NCBI GenBank assembly: GCA_007922195.1
Contig: ML682008.1
Location: forward strand, 9,563,191-9,627,190
From: Podocnemis expansa
Lineage: Eukaryota > Chordata > Testudines > Podocnemididae
Length of the DNA stretch: 64,000 nt
Reading direction: 5' to 3'
Positions 11,807 to 24,706 of the stretch are shown here, piece by piece. The stretch's first letter is position 1; each line of letters starts with the position of its first letter. Under the pieces are notes generated by a model, which had not been told where the DNA came from, did not search any database, and was given only the letters and a program-made list of their open reading frames with translations. Made by a program: the position numbers and the translations under genes.

Positions 11807-12067
11807 TCACCCCTTTTGACTTTGACGTGGGCCTTGGTGCCCTTGCCTCTCTTTTTCATTGGCAGCGGCAGCCACCAACGAGCCAGGAGTAGGATGAGAG
11901 TAGAAATGCTCATGGCCCTTCAATGGTACAAAATACTTCTCCATTCTTTTTGCAGTCAGGGTAATAGAGGCTGGGGTATGCCACAGGGCCTTTGTGGTAT
12001 TCTGAACAGTCTTAATTAGGGGATAGGGTACCCATGAAGGGTCCTCATGGGCTAAAATGTCCAACAT
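11807..12067 (-). pseudogene. DIRS copy A gag, C-terminal part
   Basis: The frame contains KALWHTPASITLTAKRMEKY and later GSLVAAAANEKE. The degraded copy D has TLWQTPVSIPTIAKGIERKY and AVANEKE, and copy B has VVAAANEKE, in the same order. This repeated conservation in otherwise broken copies identifies it as DIRS gag. The DNA just downstream in its reading direction (11640-11800) also parallels copies B and C. Confidence 0.65.
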
Positions 12068-13082
12068 TGGGTCTTAATCTTCCAGAATCTCTTCTGCTGG
12101 GAGGCCCGGGCCTCTGGCTACCCTTCTAAGGAGCTCCTGGTGAGCCTTGCCATCCTCCTGGGCGGGCGCCTGTTTTGCCCCTACCACCACCTCATCTGGA
12201 GGGGGGAAGAGGATGATTCCCCAGAAGGGGCCGGGGGCCCAGCCTCTATGACTGAAGCTGCTGCAAGGGTGTCAGCTCTCTGGTCCCACAGACCATGGGA
12301 CCTCCTCCCTGACTCAGCCTTCAATAACTCACCTGCATCTGAAGGTGTGCTCATTGAAAAAGAGGGCTGAGGACGAGAACTTCCACAACTGAGTTCTACT
12401 CATCGTGGGGCCTTGCTCCTGGTGGTAGACCCAAGGAGTCCAGAACGGTCATTGGGATGGCGCTTGCCATTGTGGGGGCCAGTGCGGAACAGGAGGCGGC
12501 TGCGGTACTAATCTCCAACATCTGGATCTACTGTGCCTCGATACTGAAGAGGCCGTATCTGAGTCAGAAGAGAATCTGCTCCTAGGAGACCAAGGCAGAG
12601 TGATGCTGGATGTGGCTGGAGCAGCACTAAGGACTCCGATCTCTCAGTTCCGAGTGTGGTGCTGAGGAACGGTGCCGGGGTGCCCCTGCCACTGCTGGCA
12701 GCATGGGGGAACGTTGCCAGGTCAGTGGCGCTGTATTGGCCAGGGACCTTCTGGCCTGCTCCTTTGGAGATCAAGGCTCGTTCGGCACCGGTGGGCGAGG
12801 CAATGTCGGGTGCACCAAAGGAGGCTGACCTCTCAACAGACCCAGTCTCTTGGGTGCCGGTGATGGCATGGGGGCTGGAGTGGGCGGCGGCGACTAGCCT
12901 ATTAGGTCCTGTGCTGCCTCAAGGCCTCGGGAATAGAGGGGAGATGGATCTCCTCCTCCAGTATGGCCTGGGTCAGGGAGGTCACAGATCCAGAGTCAAC
13001 AGACCCTGCTCTGGGGCCGGACTTGATGGTGCCATGGGTCGATGAGCAGAAGGTCTTCTGGCTGCTGGGCTGCCCGACCTCT

Positions 13083-13448
13083 CTAATCTCTTAGGAGAGC
13101 GAGCTCTGTCAGTCTTTGATTTCTTCCTCTGCGGTGCCAGGGATAGAAAGCGGTGTCAGTGATGTTGCTGCAATGCTGACCCTGAAGCTGGTGCCATGTG
13201 CCCTTGGACAAGTCCCCAGTCCTGGCGGCCTCTCCGGTACCCATGGGGGCACTGCTCACTGATGGTGCTGCACTGGAGCTCATCTTTGAAGGGGGGACTG
13301 GGCAGAGGGCTTCCTCCATTGTGTGGATCCTCAGTCTTTGCTTCCTCTCTTTCTGTGTGTGAGGGCAAAAGCTCTTGCAGATCTTGCACTTTTCTTTCAA
13401 GTGAGCTTCCCTTACGCACCTCAGGCAGGAGCCCAGGGCAGGTAGCAC
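13083..13448 (-). pseudogene. DIRS copy A gag, cysteine-rich N-terminal part
   Basis: The frame carries CLRCVREAHLKEKCKICKSF then PHTQKERKQRLRIHTMEEAL. This matches the Cys-rich zinc-binding-like segment of copies B (CLLCLGESHQKEKCKICHSF) and C (CLWCLGEAHCVDKCKLC). The element's 5' end lies just to the right, with a TTATATAG promoter-like box at about 13634. Confidence 0.75.
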
Positions 13449-13795
13449 TTTAATTAACTAACAGAAAAACTTGTACTTAACTCTAAACACTAACACTTAA
13501 CTAGTACTAAACTGCAACAACACTTAACAGGTACTTAGCTATCTAAACAACAAGGAGTCTGTTAACAAACCAGTGATGCACTCCAGCTACCGTCAGGGTG
13601 GTAAGAAGGAACTGAGGCGGCTCGGGTCAGCTCCCTTATATAGTGACCCACACTGGCGCCACTCCCAGGGGAACCACAGATGACCCTACAGGTATTCTAG
13701 GGGGAAAATCTCTCCGGCTAGCCATGCACGCACACGTGCATACACCTATGTATGGAATGGACTGCAGCAATCACTCGAAGAACAACAATTCCTAT

Positions 13796-15130
13796 TAGCA
13801 CCTGAAAACGTTGTTTACCATGGGAGTTGATGGCATGATGACCTCACATCGAGAAGATGAGAAATGTAGCGGTAGCAGTAGCTCCTTCTGTTACTCTTCT
13901 TGAGTTGGCACTTGGAGAGACTGGGTTTTTGGAGGTGGTAAGGCCAATGCGGAGGGAAGTTAAGGAGGTCTGTGAATCTGCTTTCCTGGTGGGTTACCAA
14001 GAAGTGCTCTACACACAGCCCAAGAAGTCCCAGTATTGCAGAAGAGGAAGATGAGGTTACATCTACTGAGGTCCCTGAGTAACTAGAGGATAAGCCTGGT
14101 AGGCTGGTGACATTTTGCCCAGGTGTTGATTGGGCAATAGAGTCTTCACATTCTTCCTCCTCTTTCCCAGCATCACTAGGGAAAGAAGGTGCCATTCCTG
14201 AAAAGAGCACAAGGAGTGTCTTAACTCCAATGATAGCAAGACTTATGGTAAATCCCCATCTAAAGAGTGGAGACTCTGGAGCATCAGATACACCTAAAAG
14301 CTAATCCCAGCCCGAGGCAACTGAAACCACGGATCTAGCTCAGGTAGCATTTTTGTGGTTTGTGCCTGAGAATCTGAGGAAGGAGCTGCTCTCTTCCTAG
14401 CCTCAAGCTTGTCAGAGAATGTTCTTCTCTTCATCATGTATGGAGAGAGAGGGTTCGTAGATTACGTTGCTGAGTATAAGGCTCTTTCTGGGCGGAAAAA
14501 GCAGCTTGGTCCAATGCTGATTGGAGGGATTTTTACATTAGGATTAATTTTAGTACATGGTCCCTGTGCTTTCTGGCTCTGTTTAAGATGGGGCAGCGGG
14601 AGCACTTCTGGTGCATGTGTTCCTCTTTCAGGTAGCAGATACACTGTGTGTGGCCATCTGTTATCAGGAAGGCAGCCCAGCATGAAACATACCACTTAGC
14701 CCTGGGGAGCTGGGCATAAAAGGGGTAAGGGAATAGTTCCCTGTCGGGAAGCTAAGGAAGCAGGAGAACAAAAATCTACACTATACTAGGAATTGTAGAG
14801 TTAGAAAGATAAATTTAAGGAAATAAAATAAATTTATAGAAAGACAAACAAAACTAACTACAAGAAGGTATACTATGGTCTAAATTACTATCTAAGGAAA
14901 AAATGAGTTCTGCTAATGGTTCTGTTCCAAACTACAGGAGGCTGGACTGACAGCACTATATATATACACAAACACATGTCCCATGCACAGTCCGAGAGGG
15001 GGAAGGTGTGTACGTGTGGGCTGACAGGCATTGCTGTAGACAATAAAAGAATCCGAACACAAAGATGCTGTATCTACAGTGGAGCACTCATAGGTATATC
15101 ACTCAAAGAGCAACAGGTTTATACATCAAA
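13796..15130 (-). mobile_element. Older DIRS gag fragment, copy E
   Basis: Minus-strand translation near 14440-14680 gives TQCICYLKEEHMHQKCSRC followed by RARKHRDHVLKLIL, a decayed version of the Cys-rich gag segment of copy A. The frame at 13815-14210 is Ser-rich and acidic, like the middle of DIRS gag. GGAGCACTCATAGGTATATC followed by ACTCAAAGAGCAAC at 15080-15115 resembles the DIRS terminal repeat (GGAGCACCCACAGGGACACA in copy A). Copy A may have inserted next to or into this older copy. Confidence 0.55.
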
Positions 15131-18029
15131 TGTAAACATCTCCTCTGTCATTCTCATGTTTTAGTCTGTTAACTTCTAGAGGGAAAGAGAGTGCTTTTGT
15201 ATTGTTCAACTGTATGCTGATAATGCAAAAATCAAATACTAAATGAAAAACAACTTTCTGGTTAGATGCTTAGAGTCCTCCACTTTGGGTCTGGCAGGAT
15301 GGAGAATGTATCCTTAGAGAAGTTTGAGAACTTTTAGTACAAAAAAACCCCTCAGTAATACAAGAAAGAAAAATCAGCGTGTGAGTGATAACAGCAAAGA
15401 AGCAAAAGTAATGTTTTGTTCTACCTCTCTGAATTTAAAAAGAATGTGTGTGCCTCTGTGCTGAAGTACTGCAGTGTATCCATGGTAGCCACTATGTTTT
15501 ACCTACAGTTTCTGCCCCACATCTACATACAACACACTAATCAAGCTTTGTAGGCACATTCCCTTTTGTCTTTTTAGCCCACAATTTCAGCGTTCCTGAA
15601 ACAATTATTTGGTTAGAGCTCTAGAAAATGTTTCTGCAAACCGAAGAAAATTGTTAGAGGTTGGGGGTCAAATCCCACAGCTCCTTTAGAAGTATAAACA
15701 TTCATTTTTCATGGCCTGTTTGAAAAATTAAAGCAGAATTGAATGGCTAAAGTTTATCTGACAAAAATATTTTCTGTTGGAGATGAGAGAAGACTGCTAT
15801 TTGTTATTAAATATTGCTTTCTTTTCTGGTGGTAGGTTTATCTTTATGTAATAGCTGTTGCTGATCCCACATTTTCATAAGGCAAGAGGCAAAATGCAGT
15901 TTGTTTCTCCCTGGATCCCTCACAGGTGCATTATATTCAAGAATCTTTCCTTATGGTGCTGTCTCTTTACTATCTTGGTATAACTAACATTTCCAAATTG
16001 TGGCCTTCATGCAGTAATGGATTCTAAACTGAGAAATAAGGGGAGAGTCAGACATATTTATGTACTGACCATCATGAACTATCAAAGAATGCCATAAAAG
16101 TAATATTTATTTTCTTTTACATTTGAAGTTTGAAAATAACCATAAAAAGAGAGAGAGGAAAACTGAATTTGTGCCCTTTTTGGTTCAGTATGGTTTAGAA
16201 AAGTGTTAGGTTCTTATTTCTGCTCCCTGGTTGCCTTTGAAATACCTGAAACATGAAGTCCTGTCTCTCCCAGTTTTGCTGAAAAGACCTACTAGATATT
16301 TCTAGAAAACATATGGTCAGTTGTCACACCTTAACTGAATGTTCAGACATGTTGAATTTTTAACAAAAGACTCTTTCCAAAAATGTTAGTCATGGAACAA
16401 AAAGTGACTAAAAACACTTTCCTCTTTCTTTGTTAAGGTTTCACTCTACACTTCTGTGACATCATTTGCAGGAAGAATAAATGAACAGCAATATATCTTG
16501 TTTACAGGGCCTTCATTTCCCAAGACCGTATTCAAATCTTGTTCATCTGCTTCTCTCCAGAAAGAAAGAGAGAGACTACAAAGAGATCTTCAGCACCCAT
16601 AATAGTTTTGGATAAGCCATTATCCACACCATTCTGGATTTGGAACCCTAATGTCCTTCCCACCTTTCCTTGTCCCTCAACAGCACACTGCCAGGTTTTG
16701 TTTTTTGTTTTTTTTTTTTTTGAAGAGGTCCAAAATTGACTCCGACTCTCTTGATTACAATGTGATGAGAATATTATCAATGTGTAATAAAACAGAGATT
16801 TTCCACTCTGCTATGGTGAAGCTACTAACATCAGAGGCCTTGTGAAACTGAACTTTCAGACCTTCTGTGTTCTCCCAAAACTAATGGTATTTTGGAACCC
16901 AGATGTAAAATATGATGCTATGAATCAGTTCAACTAGAAGTAATCTGTTGGCTTCTCCAAGTTCTCACAAACACCTGGACTCCTCCAAGCAGGCTGCCAA
17001 CACGCTGGTATAATGGTCTCTTCTAACATACTACAAAACTGACCTGAATTCTCAAGAGATTGTGAAAAGAAAACACGCACTGACACCCCAAGCCCATGCA
17101 ATACACTTTGCATGGGTGAAAGACTTTGGGCAAATCTGACTCTTGTATAATACAGAAGTGCTACCAAAGAAGCACCTGAACAGCAGTGGATACACTGTAC
17201 CAGCAGTGCACCACCTCCCACAGTGGGACACCAGTTCTCATTTACGCACCCCACTCAGACTTTAGTCTTATCACTATCAGCTTCATTTTGTTATTTATAT
17301 TTGGTAAGAGTCAGGGACAGGTCAACAGCACCCATGAATTTTTGTTTATTGCCCATGACCTGTTCCTGGCTTTTACTAAAAGTAAATGACAAAAGTCTTA
17401 ACCTTATTCTCATCTTTCTACAACACAACATTATCATCATCCTGTTTGAATGTCCTCACAGTATCTATGACAGGAGAACATGTTAACATTCAGACATGTG
17501 ACAGACTTGAACACCACATATTGGGACCAACGGCAGCAAAACAGACAAAAGCGTGATGGAAGCAAAGGGTTTTTTGCTTTTTGATATTTGTCTTAAAAGA
17601 ACATTTAAATAGAAATTAGCTGCTTTTAACCCTTAGACTATGTCCAAGCTGTACTTCTGTTTGTCGAAAGGGTTTAACCCTGGAGCACCTGTAAAGATAG
17701 TTTTTTAGATTTGTGGAAAGGTAGTGTTCTCTTTAATATGTGACACATTTCTGACAGATGCATAGCCCAAGAAAAAATATGAAAAACTTTCAAAATGCTT
17801 CTCTGAAGAAGCGGGATCAACTTTATTTTGTAAAAGCTGACTTCAGTATCTCACATCGCTGAACACCGCCCCCTTAAATTGGGCCATTCAAGATGGTGAC
17901 ATTAAAAAAGCAGTGAAGATAATAATAAGGAAGGCAGTTAACTCTAAAAAGGTGTCAACTGTATTCAAGAGCTTTGTCATGCATTGTTTATACTACAATC
18001 CGAATGACTATTTAGTCAATATGTAATGG
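15131..18029. other. Intronic sequence, nothing firm
   Basis: Part of the large PTPN12 intron between the 19730 and 8701 exons. A possible MITE end (TTAGACTATGTCCAAGCTGT) lies at about 17636. The small open frames at 16532-17486 show no similarity that I recognise. Confidence 0.55.
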
Positions 18030-18034
18030 TTCAT

Positions 18035-19075
18035 AAAAATGTAAGATAGTCATGCTGGCCAGAGCAACGGTCCCTCAAGGCCAGTGTCATGTATTCCAAC
18101 AGTGGCTGGTGCCAGGTGCTTCAGAGAAAATAAACAGACTAGGGCAAGGATACACCCCTATCATCAAGTCCTACCTTTTGGCTGTCAGAGGCATAGGAAC
18201 TGCCCAGAACATGGGGCTATGTTTCTGACCATCTTGGCAAACAGCTATCGATGGATCTATTTTTCATGAACTTCTCCGATTTTTTTTTTCTTGAACTCAA
18301 TTATGCTTTTGGTCTTTACAACACTTCCTGACCGAGTTTTACAGTTTGACTGTAGTTGTATGAGAAAGTAAGTACTTTCTTTGTTTCAAACTTTCTGCCT
18401 GGTTCATTGTGCCACGTACAGGCGAGGCAGTGGCATAATAAGGGTGGCTGGCGCTTGTGGGGGGAGAGGGCCAAGCACACATCTGTGCTCCCCCAGGTGC
18501 CCCATGCCACCCCATGCCTTGCAGCCCCCCATTCCTCCCCGCCCAGAGCCCTCTGGAGCCCATGGTCTTGCTGCCTGCTCCCACCCCTCATCAACAAGAA
18601 GAGGATGGGTGAGGTTCTGTGGCCTGCATTGCACCCAAAGGTCAGACTAAATCATCATAACAGTCTCTTCCAATCTTAAAGTCTATAAGACTATGTAAAG
18701 AATCAATAACATTTCCTTACTCACTTTCTTCACACCATCTGTGATTTTATAGACCTGCATTATATCACTGCTTAGTCATTTCTTTTCTAAAATGAACAGC
18801 CCCATCTGATTAATCTCTTCTCATATAGAAGCTGTTCTATATGCCTAATCATTTTGGTTGTCCTTTTCTGTTTTTCTCTAGTTCTAATGGATCCTTTCTG
18901 ACATGGCGCAAACAGAACTGCATACACCACTCAAGCTGTAGTTGCATCACTGATTTATATAGTGGCACGATGATATTTTCTGTTTTATCTATCACTTTTC
19001 TAATGGTTCTTCTCACATTCCTAACATCTTCACTGTTACTGCACATTAGTGTTTGAAGGTGGCCCTCTCAATTAT
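18035..19075 (-). mobile_element. CR1 LINE, minus strand, interrupted
   Basis: Read on the minus strand, the frame at 18849-19046 contains KTENIIVPLYKSVMQLQLEW followed by CMQF and RKDPLELEKN, the CR1 endgame block ([20 protein letters not shown] in good copies). The 3' untranslated part continues to about 18035, with the typical 'gcaccuggcaccagccactg' type of sequence. The copy is split by about 270 bp at 18420-18690. Confidence 0.8.
18420..18690 (+). mobile_element. Short insert ending in a CR1 3' tail
   Basis: The right end reads GTTCTGTGGCCTGCATTGCA then AAGGTCAGACTAAATCATCA and TAAAGTCTATAAGACTATG, a standard CR1 3' end on the plus strand. The left 200 bases are GC-rich and of unknown origin. 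It interrupts the minus-strand CR1, so it is the younger insertion. Confidence 0.6.
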
Positions 19076-19729
19076 GTTTAATGTCTTTCTTTTGAATGGA
19101 GCTAGGACATAAGTCTGCCTTCCCACCCTTCTGGTGCAAAGAACTGCAAAAGCCATAGAGCCTAATAGTAGTATTAAAAATAAGTCATCTCTTTGCAGCA
19201 TAATATTTTTTTCCAAAGAACAATAAAGTAAAGAAGTTTTACACAAACATACTTGAAACAGTGATGACAGCAGCCAACTAAATTGCTCAGAAGTAAGTAT
19301 TTTGCTGCTGTTTTCCACTATGAATGCAGTTATACAAACTCTAATTGGATAGTCAACATTTAACAGGCAATGATATTTGTTAAGTACATAAAAGATTTAG
19401 ACTAGTATTTTTATGTAGTTGAATGAAAGGACAATTTAACTTCAGGTGAAATGAATGCTACTGCTGAAAATGTAGAAACAGGCTAATAATGGTGTAAATT
19501 AATGCTTCCCAATACATTCAAAGCCATTTACAAGGTTTCTAGTAACAACAGAACAGTTAGACTTAACTCAGGAGAAAAGGAGATTTGGAAACTAAATTAG
19601 ACCGTTACAGAAGCAGTCTTATCAATTTAAAGTTCTATAATTAAAATCTTTGCAGTACTGTAAAATTATTCTCACACTCTATGGGTTTATTGAAGTGACA
19701 AATATAGCTGAAATACAAAAAATACCTAC

Positions 19730-20706
19730 CTTTGTTCCCTTCAGAATGTATTATGCTTGGAACATCTTGTCTAGCAATGGACATTGGTAATACTTTTCTA
19801 GCAGAACTGTTTTCAGTACTAGAGGCAGCAGAAACCGTGGCACTTGCGGTTGAAATGTTAGATGTACTTTTGGTCATGCCTCCATCAATGCTCCTCTCAT
19901 CTGTGTCAGAATCATCGGAATGAAGAGGATTAGTGAAACAGAGTGGTAGTCTAACTGAGGGTGCGCTACTCTGATGATTAACCGAGTCATTTGAAGAGTG
20001 GTCCACTTGAGAAGTGGTGTTTGGTACCAGAGAGACAGTTTTAATACCATGACTTAAGACATCTGAAGACATATCCTCAGACACAGATGCAGGCAGTGCA
20101 TTTTCAGGGGCGTGTATGGACCATCTGGCATGTCCCTTTTCTCTGAGAGGCAGACTGTCTGGTCTTGGTGGCACATCAGAACCCTTCTGATTCTGCAGCC
20201 CTTCCAGTGAAGCAACTACGGCTTTATTAGATTGTGGCACACCGTATTCTGCACAAGAGTTTTGAAAAGAGTCTACAAGTGAATCCCCTGAACTATGTTC
20301 CTGTGGCTTAGCGTTCTTATCCATTACACAAGGTGAAACAGACTTCATTTTAATTGCATGTCCTCGGTTCAAGAGGGTGTTCCCATCAAAACTTCGTGGT
20401 CCCTCCTGAAGAGGTACCTTCTTAATTTCAAAACTTAAGTTGCGCTCCAGCTTTTTCTCCAGACGTTCATTGGGTTCACTTTTCCCTGAATGTTCTGTTG
20501 ATTTATTATAGTTTTCATTGAGGTCTGTTGAATTGTCTGATGAAACCATGTGCAAAACTGGCTTTGGATGGTATCTGTCATTGTCCTGCCACACAGTAGT
20601 GACTGTTGGATAAGCTGAAGGAGGAGATGGCGTTAAGATAGGTGGTACTGGGTGAGGCTCTGGAGGCTGCAAGATTTCTTCCTTAACATCTCCTTCTACA
20701 AGACAA
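19730..20706 (-). CDS. PTPN12: PTPN12 large exon: PEST-rich tail with paxillin-binding and NPLH motifs
   Basis: This 977-nt exon completes the split Ser codon, runs 325 codons without a stop and ends one base into a codon before gtaggt. The acceptor is the cag at 20707-20709. It begins SCLVEGDVKEEILQ, then PPEPHPVPPILTPSPPSAYP, the proline-rich region that binds paxillin and related proteins in the human protein. It continues with KKLERNLSFEIKKVPLQEGP and reaches FTNPLHSDDSDTDER, whose NPLH binds the Shc PTB domain. It is rich in P, E, S and T as in all PTP-PEST proteins. The middle of the exon is poorly conserved against human, and the ends and named motifs are highly conserved. It matches the unusually large central exon of the human gene. 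Confidence 0.97.
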
Positions 20707-20709
20707 CTG

Positions 20710-23700
20710 CAAAAAGAGTAATTATGTAAGTTCTCTGCACTTCAAATATCACATCTGATATAGCTCAAAAGAAATTCTCAAATATTCTCCATACAATGAT
20801 GTCAAACTTTGTGCAACACTTATAATGCTTGCTTTAAATTGTTGTATAATATAGGAAATGAAGCAGGTACGAAGCAAAGCACAACAGTATGAATGGTAAA
20901 GAAATAACTGGTAAGTTTCCAAAATATAACTTAGGAAAAATCCATGCGAATGCCACCAATACTAACTTGTAAAGGCCAGATCTTACAAAACCTTATACCA
21001 TAAAAATAGCTTCAAAGCAGATTTCTCCTCACAGCTGACTACAGAAAATCTGTGCAATGGTCAGACATCCTTGAGGCAATATTCCCTGAACGATTTTCTG
21101 AGAGCAAAACACACCATTTGGATTCATAGGAGAACAAAATGCCCACTAAAAACACTGCTTGTAGTGAAACTCGGGGAAAAAAAATTCCCATAATATCTAC
21201 ATTGTAACAAAAATAAGACAAATTTGGAAAGATATAAGATACATATTTTTGGTACTCAATCCCTCTCAACGTCTAGCTCAGCTTTTTGGCATCCTCCTCC
21301 CCAAATAAGAGTTTATTTGACACAGACACATTTTGAACATGACTTATGTTCTGCGTAGATTTAATAAGGGCTGTATTGTGACTACAGATTCAATTTTTGT
21401 TACTCTGAGGGTTAGTTTATACACTAACATGTCAATGGCAAAGCTTCAGTGATTTACATACAGTACATACCATAAGAAGAGATTCATCTAGTGTGTAGTA
21501 TCTGATCTCTTGTTGAAAAGGAATTTTCAAATTACTTTTTGAGGGGCAAAAGCAACATGGGTAGGGTCACTGAAACCTCTGCAAATGTGTTTGTAGGGAA
21601 GTTAATGGAGTAGATTTTAAGACAAGTTAATTTGTAGGAAGTTTTGGTGGAAAGTCATTTTTGACAAGGAGAGAAATTTTTTAGGTAGGAGTGTACAAAC
21701 AATAGAAAATAGATATCTAAAAAATGTACTATTAAATGAGACTGAAGTAACATGTCATCTTCATGTTAAAGTAACTAAAATGACTGAAGACTTATTTAAG
21801 AAGTCTAAGAACAGAAATAACTTCTTATACAGAGGTAGTATTCCTTCAGAGCCATTAAAATGGCTTTCCACTATGTTCTGATGTTACAGACTTTAAACAC
21901 TGCTTTCTATATAAATGAATCCAAATGATGGAACAGCAGTTTTTGGCCTAATAGGTGACTCAAATGTTTGGGTTCCCTATACATGAGTTTTTCTCATGAA
22001 ATCTATTAATAATCATCCTTTCTAGCTTGTTAAAAATGGCCTGGCAAATAAATCTCTTGCAGCCATCTAATTGTGATGAACAGTGGTTAACTGAAACCAT
22101 TCACATTCTTTAGAAATTTTTTTCAGCTCTCCAAGTGTAAACCAGAGGTGTGCTGAGCACTTCCAACAGCCACAGATGCTGCAAAGTGGATAATTAACAC
22201 CTCTCAGGAATAGGTTCCTATTGTTCTCTGATGTAATATACTATTCTTTAAGATGCAACTGTTACAGTTTTGTCAAAAGGAGTAACATAGGTACGGGAAA
22301 ACTATTGGGATGTAATATATTTAAATAATTTGTTCACATACTCATGAAGACTTTGGCTAAAACGTCAATGTGATGTGTCTGTTGGGTTTACAGGAAGGCT
22401 TCACACCCTTGAAGATTGTGTAAATTAATTTCTGAAACACCGAACAAGTCACTAAAGGGCAAGATTTTAAAATTAGATTCAGGTGTGCTATTTCCTCTTC
22501 TGGATAATGTCTGCCTTCTCCTGGCTTTATATATGCAGTTTTTAGATGAATAATGAAATACCATTTCAGATTACTGACACCTTTTAAAGCAAAACAAAGG
22601 TGAGACAGTGAACCAAAAAAGCAGAATAAAAACTCCTCATGGCTTAGGTCTCCTGCTTTCAGTGCAGTAAATGAGACATTTCTGGGCTACTAAAGCTTCT
22701 TAGTTATGCTCATAGTTTGTACAAAGGTTAAGTATAGTTTATGAAGCAACAAAGAATACATATAAAAAACAATGGTGCAATAAGTAAACCCCGGGGAGGA
22801 AAGCCTTATCTTTTTTATCTTTATCACCACTTTATTACTCCTTGCAGCATTTAACTGAAGTTCAATGTAGAAATGTACAATATTTTTCATAATCATTACA
22901 CGACTTTCATTATAAAACGTGAACATATCCTGAGTTGAAACTTACTTTGCTACTTTTTAAGGATTATTTAACTAAAGCTAATTTATTTTACAGTGCTCTG
23001 AAGAATACTGGGTGCTTCACACAAGAAAGATAATCTCTGTCCAACAGTTTACAACCTAAAACATACTCAAATGCAATAAGTGAGGTGAAAAATAATAGGG
23101 AGAGGATGTGCAAATCGTATTGGGAAAAGCATTTCTACATTATACCCATTCTCCAACCATGCTCCAAAGGATTAATAAAATAGACAATTTAAATTTTAAA
23201 CTGTTCTGTGCTTAATGAAAAAGTGCTACTGTATTAGAAGGAACAAAATGTAATTCAGATTTAAATGAGGACTGGCTAGTGTCCAAACAAAAAGCCCTCA
23301 ATCCATGGTTATTCTGTTCAACACTCTGGAGTTTTATCATCAAATAAAAGAGAGTGATTCCAAGGTCATGGAATGCAGCTGCTATGATCAACCAAAAATA
23401 GATACTGAGCTCTGCATTCTTCCAGATAATTAAAATAGGAACATTAAGCCCTACATAAGTGGGCTGAGACTAGACAGCATATTATTCTACTTTATTTAAG
23501 ATACAGATCTTACTCAGTAATACGAGAGAAAAGCTGCAATTTGCTCAATTTGTCAGAAACTGAATTATAGGTTAACATACATCCAGCATCAGGAATGATC
23601 AAAATCTGCCCATTGATGACTTTCTCATAAGAAAAATAGTTAAATGAAAAATGTTTTTAAAACTACCAATACATTTAAACCAGTGGTTGCTGACAGGGCT

Positions 23701-24358
23701 ATTAGTTGCTAACAGATTCTTTAATTGTTTGTATTTTAGCATAACTAAATATGTATTGGAAGATTTTTTCAGAAATGTGGTAGAGAAATTACTTGCCACT
23801 AGGGCATGCAGCTTCATTCACAGTAAGTGGCAATTTAAGTTGTGCTACGAGTAACAACATTCTAGTCTCTTGTCTTCCAAATAAAGATCCATTATGTTTT
23901 CTATAAAAATAGAAAGGAAATCAGGATGATGTATAAACATTGTTATGTCATGTTTCCCCTACCATCAATTTCTCTCATCTTTTATTTTCCCTTTTCTCTT
24001 TCACTATTACCTTCCCTTTGTATGTTTGTGAAATATTTAGGCTGTAATTAAAAGTTCCATCATTTAAATGTTGGGTCTAAAGGATGCTTTCAGTTTGGAA
24101 AAAGTTACCATTTTTTTCATTCTACTGAACATCACTTCTCATTACCTTCTTTCTTCACAGGTATCTTGATAGCTTTCTTTGCTACAGATGAAGCAAGTAA
24201 TTAGATAACAGAGCTTCAAGGACTTAGCTTATTGAAAGGTATCCACCTAATTAAAACATCCCCTCCAGACCCCAAAGCACCAGGACATCACTGCTGGAGT
24301 TGCAGCAAGTGAGTTCTATTTTCCCTGAATAAGTCTAAATTTTCTTTCCATAATTTCT
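20710..24358. other. PTPN12 intron, nothing recognised
   Basis: AT-rich sequence immediately upstream of the large exon. I saw no coding similarity, no clear repeat termini and no RNA gene. Confidence 0.6.
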
Positions 24359-24366
24359 TTTAGATG

Positions 24367-24706
24367 CAGGGCGTCGCTGGCTGGGGGAGAAACCCGGGGC
24401 ATCGGCCCAGGCCCCACCCACAGCCTGCAGGTCCCACCTCCTGGCCAGGGACAGGGTCAGGCGCTGGGCAGCTAAGCCCTGCATCCCCGGCTGGGGATGG
24501 GGCTGCCACCGGCGAGCACTGCTGGGCCCTGGATTGCCCGCCGTGGCTGCGGGTGGCCAGGCCCCGCATCCCCGGCTGGGGCCGGGGTCGCCGTGGCTGC
24601 TGGCGGCTGGGCCCCAGATCTCCGGCCCAATTGGGCTGGAGATCCGGGGCACCAGCGCTGGTGTTCGGGGCATGTGCCCCAGGGTGCCCAGCGCCAGCAA
24701 TGCCTG
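24367..24706. mobile_element. GC-rich hAT-like short element, copy 1
   Basis: This is a 340-bp very GC-rich block in AT-rich intron. It begins CAGGGCGTCGCTGGC and ends GCCAGCAATGCCTG, giving imperfect 12-13-bp inverted termini (CAGGGCGTCGCTG against CAGGCATTGCTG). It is flanked by the perfect 8-bp repeat TTTAGATG at 24359-24366 and 24707-24714. An 8-bp duplication and CAG...CTG ends are hallmarks of hAT transposons. The interior has copies of GGCCAGGCCCCGCATCCCCG. The same element, with more internal repeats, is at 33177-33676. No transposase is encoded. Confidence 0.85.

Larger units (their letters stand above)
8905..13795 (-). mobile_element. DIRS-type tyrosine-recombinase retrotransposon, degraded copy A
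   Basis: This is a minus-strand copy. Gag-like sequence lies at the right (11807-13448) and methyltransferase-like linker and recombinase remnants at the left (9300-10740). Its 3' terminus at 8905-9235 forms a snap-back: GTTCTTTGAGATGTGTCCCC (8949-8968) is complementary to the GGGACACACGATGAAGAAC stretch at 9177. A similar end, CAATCACTCGAAGAACAAC, lies at 13770-13788. About 900 bp separate gag from the linker where intact copies hold the reverse transcriptase and RNase H, so that part is largely deleted. The ORFs are broken. Confidence 0.75.

Noticed and set aside
12508..13045. Overlapping open frames on both strands, 88 to 129 aa
   Set aside because: They are shadows of the GC-rich gag region of DIRS copy A. 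Only the frames matching gag of other copies were kept.
16532..17486. Cluster of small open frames on both strands
   Set aside because: No similarity, no splice-compatible phase with PTPN12, and low-complexity F/K runs.
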